From assembly GCF_025639885.1 (NCBI RefSeq), contig NZ_CP106738.1, forward strand, positions 2,108,001-2,172,000: a stretch of DNA of 64,000 nt, written 5' to 3'. Position numbers and translations under genes: made by a program. The DNA is from Roseovarius pelagicus (GTDB lineage: Bacteria > Pseudomonadota > Alphaproteobacteria > Rhodobacterales > Rhodobacteraceae). This document shows positions 8,681 to 17,693 of this stretch, in pieces (the first letter of the stretch is position 1; each line of letters starts with the position of its first letter). The notes beneath the pieces were generated by a model. The model was not told the DNA's origin, did not search any database, and saw only the letters and a list, made by a program, of their open reading frames with translations.

Positions 8681-10108
8681 TCACGCCGCAGCGCTGACGA
8701 ATTTTGTCGTGACAAAGGCATCCATGCCTTCGACGCCGCCTTCGCTGCCGTAGCCACTTTCCTTCATGCCGCCGAACGGCGTCTCCGGACTCGCGATGCC
8801 GAAATGGTTGATTGACACCATGCCCGCCTCAAGCCCACGGCTCAGCTGATCCACCGTGCTGTGGGACGTGCCAAAGGCGAAGGCTGCCAGCGCATATGGC
8901 AGCGCGTTGGCCTTTTCGATCGCCGTCTCAAGCGACGAAAACGGAAGGATTGGCGCGATCGGGCCAAACGGCTCGTCGACCATCATCTTTGCATTTTCCG
9001 GAATCTCCGTCAGAACGGTAGGCTCGAAGAAATTGCCTTTGTTCCCGATCCGGCGACCGCCGGTCACCAGCGTCGCACCGCGATCGACGGCGTCGGCAAC
9101 AAACCCCTCCATCGCGTCGAGCCGGCGGCCATTGGCCAGCGGGCCCATCTGCACACCCTCCTCGAACCCGGACCCGACTTTCAGGGCTTTCGACGCGGCC
9201 ACGAACCCTTCTAGGAACCGCTCATAATGCGCGTCATGAATATAGAAGCGTGAAGGCGCGGCGCAGACCTGGCCCGCGTTGCGGTATTTCAGCACGGCGG
9301 CCAACTGTACGGCGGCATCGACATTCGCATCTTCGGCCACGACGAATGGTGAGTGGCCGCCCAATTCCAGCGTACAACGCTTCACATGGCGTGCAGCAAT
9401 CTCGCCCAGCGTCTTCCCAACCGGAACCGACCCGGTGAATGAGACCATGCGAACCGGAGCTGCAGGAATAAGGTATTCTGAGACCTCGTTCGGCACACCG
9501 TATACGAGGTTGACCACGCCCCTTGGAACACCCGCATCCTCGAAGCATCGGACCAGCTCCGCGCAGCTATAGGGCGTTTCTTCAGGACACTTGATAATGA
9601 TCGTGCAACCCGCGCCGAGCGCGCCGGCGATCTTGCGCACAGCCTGGCTAACCGGGAAATTCCACGGAGAAAAACCGGCGACGACGCCCAGTGGAACTTT
9701 GTAGGCGATCTGCTGAATATTGGACGCGCGCGCCGGGATGACCCGGCCATACATGCGTCGTCCCTCTTCGGCCGCCCAGTCGATATGATCGCTGGAGCCG
9801 ATGACCTCGCCCTTGGCTTCCGCGAACGGCTTGCCCTGTTCGCGCACCATCAGACGGCCAATGTCCTCGGCGCGATCACGCAGCAGGTCCGCCGCCTTGC
9901 GTAGCAGGGCCGACCGCTCGTAGGCTGAGGTCTGTGACCACGATTTAAAAGCCGTCTCCGCGGCGTCCAGCGCGCGATCTAGGTCGGAGGCTCCCGAAAT
10001 GGCTACAGCCCCGATGGCCTCGCCCGTCGCCGGATCCAATACATCTGCCGATCCGTTCTGCCCATCGCACCACTCGCCCGCAATGAACATTTGAGCTGGC
10101 TTTACCAC
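8681..10108 (-). CDS. NAD(P)-dependent aldehyde dehydrogenase (succinate-semialdehyde dehydrogenase-like)
   Basis: A 475-residue aldehyde dehydrogenase of normal length. Visible active-site residues are Asn150 (PWNFP), Lys173, Glu248 (LELGGHSP) and Cys282 (GQVCAAPSRF). The start is a GTG at 10108 with an excellent GGAGGAGG six bases ahead; the next ATG would cut into the conserved N-terminus. It is the first gene of the leftward operon, behind a candidate operator at 10153-10177. It probably oxidises the aldehyde made by the adjacent alcohol dehydrogenase to an acid, ready for CoA transfer. Confidence 0.92.
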   Translation of the reverse strand: MVKPAQMFIAGEWCDGQNGSADVLDPATGEAIGAVAISGASDLDRALDAAETAFKSWSQTSAYERSALLRKAADLLRDRAEDIGRLMVREQGKPFAEAKGEVIGSSDHIDWAAEEGRRMYGRVIPARASNIQQIAYKVPLGVVAGFSPWNFPVSQAVRKIAGALGAGCTIIIKCPEETPYSCAELVRCFEDAGVPRGVVNLVYGVPNEVSEYLIPAAPVRMVSFTGSVPVGKTLGEIAARHVKRCTLELGGHSPFVVAEDANVDAAVQLAAVLKYRNAGQVCAAPSRFYIHDAHYERFLEGFVAASKALKVGSGFEEGVQMGPLANGRRLDAMEGFVADAVDRGATLVTGGRRIGNKGNFFEPTVLTEIPENAKMMVDEPFGPIAPILPFSSLETAIEKANALPYALAAFAFGTSHSTVDQLSRGLEAGMVSINHFGIASPETPFGGMKESGYGSEGGVEGMDAFVTTKFVSAAA

Positions 10109-10152
10109 GTCTGACCTCCTCCGATTTCAATCTTGTGTTCCACAAATCATCT

Positions 10153-10177
10153 ATATCGTTGCTTTAGTCAACAATAT
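10153..10177 (-). promoter_or_regulatory. Inverted-repeat operator candidate ahead of the catabolic operon
   Basis: A 9-base inverted repeat with one mismatch (ATATCGTTG, 7-base spacer, CAACAATAT) sits 45-69 bases upstream of the aldehyde dehydrogenase start, in an AT-rich stretch where the operon promoter should lie. Its spacing and symmetry fit a GntR- or LacI-type dimer. No regulator gene is visible next to it, so the regulator would be encoded elsewhere. Confidence 0.35.
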
Positions 10178-11099
10178 ATTTTTCAAACACACACAACAGA
10201 TTGAATTGGAGTACTAAAACGTGGAGATGTAATCGTTCCCAATAGTCGCTATCGGAACGACCCACCTCTTCCAAAGAACAAAATCGCCGCTGAATAGGGA
10301 CAATATTCGGGCAAATGATAACTCTCGGCACAGCGACGAATCAGCAGAAAGCTCGACCCGAAGCAGCCATTCAGGCAGTACCAACTCGTTTTCGCGTGAT
10401 TGGGACGTGCGAATTGCCCGGTTCTCAAGCGGCCATTTCCGCCGCATAGGTTTTCCAGAGATCAAAAGCATCGGCACTGGCGTACCGATAAGTGAGTGCG
10501 GAGATCCGATAACGTCGGGGGCGGATGATCGTGCGCGCTTGCGGATAGACCTCAAACAACTACGCTACTCGTTCGTCACGATGATCCGGGGGTCGCCGGA
10601 GCGGCGCAGGAAATGTCGGAGCATTCAACCAAGTGGATGTAGGCGGGGTATCAGAATGACTTTCGATCGCCCGCATTAGTCCGCCAGTGGCATGAGGGGC
10701 TCCGGGGGTGCGTTTCATAGCCCGGTTAGGATGCTCGCCGCGCTCCAGAGTTCTGGTGAAGTTATGTTAACCTTGATGTGTGAGACGACCGTCTTGGTGT
10801 CAACCATGAGGCGCGCGGAGACAATGGCGACCGCAAGCATGAGCCAGCTATCCGAAGCTGAGGCCATATTGTTCGAGTAGGTTGAGAGGGATGGGCTGAC
10901 AGAGCGCGCGCGTCTATTTTCAATGAGATGGACCGGAGGCACAGCAATCGTCAGAATCTGAGAGGTACTTCCTGCATTGCGAAAAGAACTCCAAAAGGGA
11001 CACGCGCCCCCCACTGACACAAAGGGGGTAGTATGGCAGGTGGCCTGAAATTTAGTCCACGTTGCAAATTTACATAAAACAACACCTTAGGGATTTTGG
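10178..11099. other. About 0.9 kb without a recognisable gene
   Basis: Short open frames exist on both strands (for example 10214-10555 minus and 10692-10880 plus), but none has a convincing ribosome binding site or a sequence I recognise. The stretch lies between the operon promoter and the left end of the island. It may hold eroded genes, given that the island junction is next to it. I see no tRNA, repeat array or clear terminator in it. Confidence 0.5.
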
Positions 11100-11118
11100 T
11101 GGTGCCAGGAGAGGACTC
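11100..11118. repeat. Left attachment site (copy of tRNA-Leu 3' end)
   Basis: The sequence TGGTGCCAGGAGAGGACTC matches positions 20918-20937 of the tRNA-Leu(CAG) gene (CCA end, acceptor strand and part of the T arm) except for one missing C. It is in direct orientation, as expected for the distal att site after integrase-mediated insertion at a tRNA 3' end. Confidence 0.75.
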
Positions 11119-11174
11119 ACATATTCCATATAATCATTTGATTTCAAAATCTTATGTTCCATGTGGTTTTGCCG

Positions 11175-11195
11175 GATACCCCCATTGATACCCCC
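11175..11195. repeat. Two GATACCCCC repeats at the left island end
   Basis: Two direct copies of GATACCCCC start at 11175 and 11187, 12 bases apart, about 60 bases inside the left att site. The same motif occurs four times near the integrase start at the other end. Paired repeats of this kind at both ends are typical of arm-type binding sites for an integrase or excisionase; this role is inferred. Confidence 0.55.
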
Positions 11196-11417
11196 GCACC
11201 CAGCTGCATTTAGAGGTTCGAGGGCAGACCGGGGACCATACAATGACCAATGCATCACCCTTCTGAACATGCCAGAACACGGCGATTCACACAATGGGTT
11301 TGACGATGGCAGACGCCACTCTTGATCGATCACCCGATGTTGCTACGCTTCCCCCACCTCGGGGTATTGTCGTAACCCTTGGGCATCGCGATGCTCTTCA
11401 ATCATGGAGACATCGTG

Positions 11418-11594
11418 ATGCGGATACTATCGAAAACCCAACTGAAGGAGCTGGTCTTGTATTCACCTCAACACATTGCACGTCTGGAGAAGGCTGGAGC
11501 GTTCCCCAAGCGGGTACAGCTCGGCTCGAACCGCGTGGGATGGGTGGAAGCTGAAGTGCTGGACTGGCTGCAAACAAGGTTGGACAGCCGATAA
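11418..11594 (+). CDS. AlpA-family phage/island transcriptional regulator
   Basis: A 58-residue winged-helix protein (MRILSKTQLKELVLYSPQHI). The pattern of an N-terminal helix-turn-helix, ARLEKAGAFPKRV and a terminal VGWVEAEVLDWL is diagnostic of AlpA/MerR-like excisionase-regulators of P4-type islands. GGAG lies eight bases ahead of the ATG at 11418. Such proteins switch on the integrase or act as directionality factors, which fits an island carrying a P4-type integrase at its other end. The 219 bases to the next gene contain nothing I can identify except room for a promoter. Confidence 0.85.
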   Translation: MRILSKTQLKELVLYSPQHIARLEKAGAFPKRVQLGSNRVGWVEAEVLDWLQTRLDSR

Positions 11595-11813
11595 CCACAC
11601 CGACGCTCCTTTGGGAGCTGGGTGGCCAGATGTGCACTATCTGGCCACCTGACATGGTAGGTCGAACTGGAGCTCCAAAATACTGACGTTGGACAGCGTA
11701 TCGCCCTAAATAGCGCAGCAAGGCATCCTGTGGTTGTATCGCAAGCCGATTGTAGTTTAGGGTCCAAGAGGTTAGTTTTCGACAGCTGATATGGTCTAAA
11801 ATGGAATTTCATA

Positions 11814-13019
11814 GTGACGATCTCAATCAGCTACATGGGAACAAAGAAATCTTTGGCCCCCGTAGTAGCGGAAGTTGTTTCTGCGTCGCCCCCAGGGCCA
11901 CTTTTAGACGTTTTCTCAGGTCTTTGCGCGGTTGCGAAAAGCGTTGCTCCCGCCCGACAAACATGGACAAACGACCTTCAACACTTTGCACAATCTGTTG
12001 CTCAAGCGCACTTTTGCTCACAGAGTCACCCGCCTCAGCGAATAGATGTAGTTGCAAAGCTGAACCAACATTACTCAAAACACTTGTCGAAACAAGAAAA
12101 GATTGCTGGGAATAGGATTGCAGCAGAAAGTAAGGCGCTAGCTGACTATGATTCAGTAAGATTAAATGACATTTACGCGGAATGGATTATGTATGGACCA
12201 CTAGACGGAGGTTTTGAGCAAACAGGTGATGCGACCCTGTTCCGAGATACTTTCGCCGGTGCGTATTTTGGGTTGCTTCAGTGCATAGAGATTGACGCGC
12301 TACGGCACTCTCTGGACATCATGCTTGACGAACATCAAATAGATTCTGACCAGCACCGATGGTTGATACTGGCACTTGCTGTCGCGCTGAACCGCTGCGC
12401 AAGTAGTACAGGACATTTTGCGCAACCACTGACAGCTAAACCTGCGAACTTGCCGAGGTTTGCGCAGCAAAGGCAACGTTCGGTGAAAGACTGTTTCTTG
12501 TCAGCGATTGAGAGTCTTGAACCTGTTGGAAATACTGACTGGCGCTCCCGCAACATTGCAATGCGGGGTGAGGCAAATAGTGCATTATCAAGTTTTATCG
12601 GCAACTCAGACGGAGTTCCATCAGTAGTTTATGCTGATCCACCATACACTTCCGACCAGTATTCGAGATATTATCATCTATATGAGACCATTGTCCTTTA
12701 TGATTATCCGGAAGCTGAGGGAAAAGGGCGATATCGTACCGATAGAGAGGCGTCTGACTTTTGCCTATCATCACGCGTTTCTGAAGCATTCGATAAATTG
12801 ATTTCGAACTGCGTTGAAATAGGTGCTGATCTGGTGTTGAGTTACCCTACTAACGGCCTATTAGCGAATTCAAGAGATGTGCTGCCTCAAAAAATCAAAG
12901 ACAAGTATGGCCGTGACCCGCAGATACTAGAGATCGACCATAGACACTCCACAATGGGCGGCTCGAAGGGTCCTGGGAAGATGAATGTGACGGAAATTAT
13001 CTACAGGGCGTATCCGTGA
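11814..13019 (+). CDS. D12-class N6-adenine DNA methyltransferase
   Basis: A 401-residue protein with the Dam-like motif order: ISYMGTKKSLAP (residues 5-16, cofactor region), DVFSGLCAVAKSV (about 32-44, SAM-binding loop) and catalytic DPPY at 275-278. A helical insert between motifs probably recognises DNA. It should methylate adenine at N6 in a specific site. The start appears to be the GTG at 11814, because a later ATG (11835) would remove part of the first motif; no strong ribosome binding site is seen. Its stop overlaps the ParB-like gene. No restriction enzyme of known family is adjacent, so it may mark self DNA for an unfamiliar partner. Confidence 0.85.
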   Translation: MTISISYMGTKKSLAPVVAEVVSASPPGPLLDVFSGLCAVAKSVAPARQTWTNDLQHFAQSVAQAHFCSQSHPPQRIDVVAKLNQHYSKHLSKQEKIAGNRIAAESKALADYDSVRLNDIYAEWIMYGPLDGGFEQTGDATLFRDTFAGAYFGLLQCIEIDALRHSLDIMLDEHQIDSDQHRWLILALAVALNRCASSTGHFAQPLTAKPANLPRFAQQRQRSVKDCFLSAIESLEPVGNTDWRSRNIAMRGEANSALSSFIGNSDGVPSVVYADPPYTSDQYSRYYHLYETIVLYDYPEAEGKGRYRTDREASDFCLSSRVSEAFDKLISNCVEIGADLVLSYPTNGLLANSRDVLPQKIKDKYGRDPQILEIDHRHSTMGGSKGPGKMNVTEIIYRAYP

Positions 13020-13984
13020 TGGCAAGAAAAGGATCGCGACAAGTTCTCAAGAATCTGTCCCCAGCGCAGGTTCGAGCAAATCCGGAGAACCCACGTCTGG
13101 TTTTTCGGCAAGAGGAAATGGAGAGCTTAATGCTCTCTATTGATAAACATGGGATACAAGTCCCAATAACGGTTTTTCAAGATGGCGATCACTTTACTCT
13201 TTTGGATGGAGAGCGCCGGTGGAGATGTGCGCAAAAGTTAAACCTTAAATCTATCCCAGCAATTGTTCAAGATAGACCGTCTGAACTAGAGAATCTTGTC
13301 CTAATGTACAACATTCATGCTTTGCGCGAGCAGTGGGATTACTTCACTATTGCATCGAAACTTGAACGAGTAATGGCACTTTATGAAAATGAAAATGCAC
13401 AGGCTCCTAACGAAATTATCCTCTCTGAGCTTACAGGATTGACTCGCGGTGCAATCCGAAGATGCCAGCTACTGATCGATTTGCCTGAACGATTCAAGGT
13501 TATGCTGTTGGATGAGCTCGATAAGCCCAAGCTTCAACAGCGACTTTCAGAGGACTTTTTTATAGAAATGGAGCGTTCGCTTAAGACTGTTGTAAACAGA
13601 CTTCCGGAGTATGCTCCACTGCTAGAGGAAATGAGAGATGTCCTGATTGAAAAGTTCAAGAAAGGAAAGATTGCCGCGGTAACGGATTTTCGGCAGCTAT
13701 CAAAGATTGCAACTGCCGTTGATGGGCTGGGGATCGCGCAGAGCCAGGCCAAACGTGCACTCGACAAGGTATTTGATTCCACGAAGGGAACCTCCATTCG
13801 CGAGGCGTATGTGGAGGCAGTTCAGTTCGAATATGTAGAAAAAAGAGTAGGCCGCTCAGTTCAGTCCTTGATGAGTTTTATTGAAGATGTCGAAAATGAA
13901 AACCAGCGGTCGGAGCTTGATGACGATTTGATGAAGTCTTTCAAACAACTTCATAAAGTTCTTGGCAGAATATTGGGGAGGTAG
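13019..13984 (+). CDS. ParB/Srx-fold nucleotide-binding protein with helix-turn-helix
   Basis: A 321-residue protein with a ParB-type N-terminal domain: ENPR at 23-26 and the GERRWR motif at 64-69, which bind nucleotide (CTP in true ParB). A ParB-like helix-turn-helix follows at about 134-160 (ILSELTGLTRGAIRRCQ...DLPE), then a long charged helical C-terminus. The ATG at 13019 shares a base with the methyltransferase TGA (TGATG), so the two are coupled. No ParA ATPase or parS-like array is nearby, so ordinary partition is unlikely. A DNA-sliding, sensing or targeting role within the three-gene cassette is an inference. Confidence 0.8.
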   Translation: MARKGSRQVLKNLSPAQVRANPENPRLVFRQEEMESLMLSIDKHGIQVPITVFQDGDHFTLLDGERRWRCAQKLNLKSIPAIVQDRPSELENLVLMYNIHALREQWDYFTIASKLERVMALYENENAQAPNEIILSELTGLTRGAIRRCQLLIDLPERFKVMLLDELDKPKLQQRLSEDFFIEMERSLKTVVNRLPEYAPLLEEMRDVLIEKFKKGKIAAVTDFRQLSKIATAVDGLGIAQSQAKRALDKVFDSTKGTSIREAYVEAVQFEYVEKRVGRSVQSLMSFIEDVENENQRSELDDDLMKSFKQLHKVLGRILGR

Positions 13985-13986
13985 TT

Positions 13987-14838
13987 ATGGTCTCTGGCCT
14001 CACCTCGGGAGCTGATTTCCTTAAGGATTCTGCAAAACTATATTTTGCTAACTATTATCAGAATCCACCCATCCGGGTTGATCAAGAATTGGATCGAAAT
14101 CTAAACTGGACGCCTTCATTACAATTTAAAGTTCAGACGCACCTTACCGTTCTCGCTGAGGTGTCTGAAAACCCGTATCCACAAATTCTTTCGATGCGTC
14201 GAATGGATATTCTAGATCTCAGCTTCCCAATTTCAGTTTATTGCGTTTGTCCCGAGGAAGCATATTTAGCGCATCAAGGCCATTCTGAAGCGAAGAAGTT
14301 AATTTTACATGGGTTCGGACTATTGACAGTTTCAAGCAATGGGGCGGTCCAGAGAGTAGCTGGTTGCATTCCTTTGATCCAACGAATTTCAGAAATTGAT
14401 TTCAATAGTGAGATTAAAGGTTTGTCTCCAACAATTCGTCGCCGCTTGCGTGAAGCGTTCGATCGCTACCAAGCCAGCGCACCATCTGGAGCAGCCGATA
14501 TTGCAGAAGTCTTGGAAGGGTTTATTCTTAAAGCAGGACGCGATGCAGTTAAGAAAGGTTGGTTGCAGCGGAGCGATGCCCAAGCTGGTCAGATGGCAAA
14601 GACACTAGATGCGATGGTTGCAGTGCCCCAGTTCGGGAGTGCACTTGCACCTATTGGCGGAGCACGTGCCTATGTTGCAAAATATAGAAACGCAAGTGCA
14701 CATTTTCCCAAGAGTAAAATTCAAGCCGCAATCAAATACCGAGACTGCCGACACGGATTTCTGGATGGCCTAAAACAAATATCAACTTTTTGCAAAGCTA
14801 TGAAAGGGCTCGGGTTGACGGGCGGTATAGCAAGTTAA
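13987..14838 (+). CDS. Unknown protein with HEPN-type RNxxxH motif, third gene of cassette
   Basis: A 283-residue protein of no family I recognise. It starts two bases after the ParB-like stop with GGGGAGG ahead. The N-terminal half (to about residue 140) has alternating strand-like segments (HLTVLAEVSE, FPISVYCVCPEEAY, GFGLLTVSSNGAVQRV). The C-terminal half is helical and carries RNASAH at 234-239, matching the R-polar-x3-H motif of HEPN ribonucleases. I infer a two-domain protein with a HEPN effector, as in many abortive-infection and toxin proteins. One short motif is weak evidence, so the function stays open. Confidence 0.55.
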   Translation: MVSGLTSGADFLKDSAKLYFANYYQNPPIRVDQELDRNLNWTPSLQFKVQTHLTVLAEVSENPYPQILSMRRMDILDLSFPISVYCVCPEEAYLAHQGHSEAKKLILHGFGLLTVSSNGAVQRVAGCIPLIQRISEIDFNSEIKGLSPTIRRRLREAFDRYQASAPSGAADIAEVLEGFILKAGRDAVKKGWLQRSDAQAGQMAKTLDAMVAVPQFGSALAPIGGARAYVAKYRNASAHFPKSKIQAAIKYRDCRHGFLDGLKQISTFCKAMKGLGLTGGIAS

Positions 14839-14879
14839 TTACTAAGCGACCCGCTTTTTGCAAGGTGAAAATAAACACT

Positions 14880-15200
14880 TCAAACTCTCTGCACACCCAG
14901 AACCCTTTCCAGCGCCGCAAGCCTCGGAAACAGCCTATCAACCGGCGCAGTCAGAAACCGCCGGTCATCGTCTGGAACGAGCCCTCCGAACTGCCGCCTG
15001 CGATTGGCACTGCCGAAATGCCAAAGCACTGCCAAGTTGCACTTCAACCCGTAATGCCGTTGGTGCAATTTTTCATCCAAAACACGAACATACTGCGATA
15101 CCGACCGCTGCAAAGACTTCCTCGCGGCACTCGATTTGACCGGCTCCGTCCCGCGATCCACTTCCAGCGCAAATGCCCGATAGCCGTCTGGGTTGTTGAT
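14880..15200 (-). pseudogene. C-terminal fragment of a replication-relaxation (Replic_Relax)-like protein
   Basis: The minus strand encodes about 105 residues ending at 14880, with NNPDGYRAFALEVDRGTEPV and QYVRVLDEKLHQRHYGL, which resemble plasmid replication-relaxation proteins of Rhodobacterales. The frame runs straight into the IS21 terminus at about 15190-15200, so the N-terminal part is missing. It is not found on the far side of the IS, where a different gene is cut. I judge it a remnant of a plasmid or mobile-element gene. Family assignment is from memory of the motif. Confidence 0.5.
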
Positions 15201-15265
15201 TGTCACTGAGAACTGACCCGGTATTTTCACCGAGATTTGACCCACCCTCAGTTATGCGTCGTGGT

Positions 15266-16057
15266 CTATGATGCGGTCAATGTTTTGGCCTCCTTTGCAG
15301 TTTTCTTTGCTGCCTCAGAACTGACCTTGAAGCGGTAGCTGTCGTTTCCGGTTTCGAGGATGTGGCAGCGGTGGGTAAGCCGATCCAAGAGAGCGGTGGT
15401 CATCTTTGCATCCCCGAAGACCTGCGCCCATTCTGAGAAGCTAAGGTTGGTGGTGATGATCACACTGGTGCGCTCATAGAGCTTACTGAGTAGGTGGAAG
15501 AGCAATGCCCCACCAGATGAACTGAACGGCAGGTAGCCAAGCTCGTCTAAGATAACCAAATCGACCTTGGTCAGCATCTCAGCCAGTTTCCCAGCCTTTC
15601 CAAGCGCTTTCTCTTGCTCCAGTGCATTAACCAATTCCACGGTCGAGAAGAAGCGGACCTTTCGCCTGTGATGCTCAATCGCCTGCACACCAATTGCTGT
15701 AGCAGTATGGCTTTTGCCGGTTCCGGGGCCGCCGATCAGCACGACATTTTCAGTCGCTTCAATGAACTCGCACCGATGCAACTGTCGGACTGTTGCCTCG
15801 TTGATCTCACTGGACGCAAAGTCAAAGCCGGTGAGGTCTTTATATGCGGGGAAGCGGGCGACCTTCGTGTGGTAGGCGATAGACCGTACCTCGCGCTCGG
15901 CGATCTCGGCCTTGAGCAGCTGTGACAGCATTGGTGTGGCAGCTTCGAACGCTGGCGCGCCCTGGGCGACCAAGTCTTCAATCGCATTTGCCATGCCGTA
16001 CAGCTTGAGACTGCGTAGCATGATCACGATAGAAGCTCCTGCTGGGTCATGACGCAT
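15266..16057 (-). CDS. istB: IS21 helper ATPase IstB
   Basis: A 263-residue AAA+ ATPase starting at the ATG at 16057 ([19 protein letters not shown]) with AAGGAG six bases ahead. Walker A is [13 protein letters not shown] and Walker B is VILDELGY. IstB selects target DNA and activates the IstA transposase. It overlaps the end of istA by 11 bases, the usual arrangement. The gene looks intact, so the element may still be active. Confidence 0.93.
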   Translation of the reverse strand: MRHDPAGASIVIMLRSLKLYGMANAIEDLVAQGAPAFEAATPMLSQLLKAEIAEREVRSIAYHTKVARFPAYKDLTGFDFASSEINEATVRQLHRCEFIEATENVVLIGGPGTGKSHTATAIGVQAIEHHRRKVRFFSTVELVNALEQEKALGKAGKLAEMLTKVDLVILDELGYLPFSSSGGALLFHLLSKLYERTSVIITTNLSFSEWAQVFGDAKMTTALLDRLTHRCHILETGNDSYRFKVSSEAAKKTAKEAKTLTAS

Positions 16058-17576
16058 GGCGCTTCTCCTTAGTCTGTCGCAACCCGTCATAGCGATCGAC
16101 GTTGGCCTCTGGCGTTGACTGCAATGCCAGTGCGTCCGGCGGATCGACCTCGGGGTGATCTGTCGGTCTGCGGTCGATCAATCGATGCAACAGGTTCAGG
16201 ATGTGCGTCTTGGTGGGGACGCCCGCTTCAAGTGCCAGCTCCACTGCGCACAAAACGTCATCTTCGTTGTGCTGAAGGACCAGAGACAGAATGTCGACCA
16301 TCTCTCGGTCACCGCCTTCTTTACGCAGCATGTGATCCTGAAGTTGCCGGAAGGCATCCGGCATCTCCGTGAACGGCGCACCATTGCGTAAGGCACCTGG
16401 TTTGCGTTGGATGACAGCGAGATAGTGACGCCAGTCATAGATGACCTTGCCGGGCTTGCGATGAGACCGCTCGATGATCCGCGCATGCTCGCAAACCGTT
16501 TGCCCTTCAGCGACCATGACCAGCCGTTCGGGATAGACATGCAAACTGACACGTCGGTTCGCAAAGCTGGCGGGAACGCTGTAGCGATTGCGTTCGAACG
16601 TGATCAGGCATGTGGGTGACACACGCTTACTATGTTCGATAAAGCCATCGAATGCCGGCGGCAGTGCCATCAGCGTGGGCTTCTCGGCCTCCCACACGTC
16701 AGCGATGGACCCCGGCAAAGCCTTGTGCGGTGTCTCTGCCCAAAGGGCGATACAGCGATCTTCAAGCCATTGGTTCAGCTCTGCCTGATCGGCAAAGACT
16801 GGCATGACCTGCCACATGCGGTTGCGCGCATCCTGCACGTTCTTCTCAACCTGGCCTTTCTCCCAACCTGCGGCTGGATTGCAGAACTCGGGCTCAAACA
16901 CGTAGTGGCTGGCCATAGCCTTGAAGCGTGCATTGACGTCCCGCTGCTTGCCTTTGCCCACACGATCAACGGCGGTCTTCATATTGTCATAGATCCCGCG
17001 ACCAGGCACGCCGCCGAAGACGCGGAATGCATGCCAGTGGGCGTCAAACAGCATCTCGTGCGTTTGCAGCGGGTAGGCCCGCACCAAGAAAGCCCGGCTG
17101 TGTGACAGTTTGATATGCGCGACCTGAAGTTTGACGCGCTCACCACCGATGTTGGCCCTGTCCTCGCTCCAATCGAATTGGAAGGCTTCGCCGGGCGCGA
17201 ACACCAAAGGCACATAGGTGCCGCGCCCCGTCGTCTGTTCCGCTCGATGCCGATCTTCACGCCATGCCCGGGCGAAAGCTGCCACGCGTTCATAGGAACC
17301 ATTATATCCCAGCTTCACCAGATCAGCATGCATTTGCTTCACTGTCCGCCGCTCTTTGCGTGACTTCCGCGTCTGGATTAAAAGCCAGGCTGACAGCCGA
17401 TCCGCGTAGGGGTCCAGCTTGCTTGGACGCTTGGGCGTCTTGAACCTCGGCTCCACCGCACCTTCACGCAGATACTTCTTGATCGTGTTCCGAGACAAAC
17501 CCGTCCGCCGGGCAATCTCCCTGATTGGCATTTTGTCACGCAATGCCCAGCGTCGAATGACACTCAAAAATCCCAT
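16047..17576 (-). CDS. istA: IS21 transposase IstA
   Basis: A 509-residue DDE transposase. The N-terminal helix-turn-helix ([21 protein letters not shown]) binds the terminal repeats. The DDE residues are visible in [19 protein letters not shown] and [10 protein letters not shown] chose the ATG at 17576, followed by [14 protein letters not shown], with GGAG eight bases ahead; the longer frame starts within the terminal repeat region. No disruption is seen. Confidence 0.93.
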   Translation of the reverse strand: MGFLSVIRRWALRDKMPIREIARRTGLSRNTIKKYLREGAVEPRFKTPKRPSKLDPYADRLSAWLLIQTRKSRKERRTVKQMHADLVKLGYNGSYERVAAFARAWREDRHRAEQTTGRGTYVPLVFAPGEAFQFDWSEDRANIGGERVKLQVAHIKLSHSRAFLVRAYPLQTHEMLFDAHWHAFRVFGGVPGRGIYDNMKTAVDRVGKGKQRDVNARFKAMASHYVFEPEFCNPAAGWEKGQVEKNVQDARNRMWQVMPVFADQAELNQWLEDRCIALWAETPHKALPGSIADVWEAEKPTLMALPPAFDGFIEHSKRVSPTCLITFERNRYSVPASFANRRVSLHVYPERLVMVAEGQTVCEHARIIERSHRKPGKVIYDWRHYLAVIQRKPGALRNGAPFTEMPDAFRQLQDHMLRKEGGDREMVDILSLVLQHNEDDVLCAVELALEAGVPTKTHILNLLHRLIDRRPTDHPEVDPPDALALQSTPEANVDRYDGLRQTKEKRHAS

Positions 17577-17693
17577 GTCGATCACTCCAAATCCCCCCAA
17601 CCAAAACCGTCGGGGAAGTGTGTTCACATGGGTCAGTTCTCAGTGACAATTTATGGGGCTACCGGGTCAGTTCTCAGTGACAATCAACAACCC

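Larger units (their letters stand above)
15190..17693. mobile_element. IS21-family insertion sequence
   Basis: An istA/istB pair is enclosed by a perfect 33-base terminal inverted repeat (15190-15222 and 17661-17693), whose inner part reads TGTCACTGAGAACTGACC. A second partial copy of the end repeat lies inside the right end near 17633-17650, as usual for IS21 ends. If the ends are taken at the TGTTGAT within the repeat, the element is 15194-17689. I see no 4-8 base target duplication. The left flank is a broken replication-relaxation gene and the right flank a broken kinase gene, so a deletion or recombination followed insertion. Confidence 0.85.

Noticed and set aside
10692..11020. Small overlapping frames on both strands before the island
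   Set aside because: They have weak or no ribosome binding sites and no recognisable sequence, so I left them as non-coding.
13019..13984. Plasmid partition system (parB)
   Set aside because: There is no ParA-type ATPase, replication initiator or parS-like array nearby, and the gene is coupled to a methyltransferase instead.
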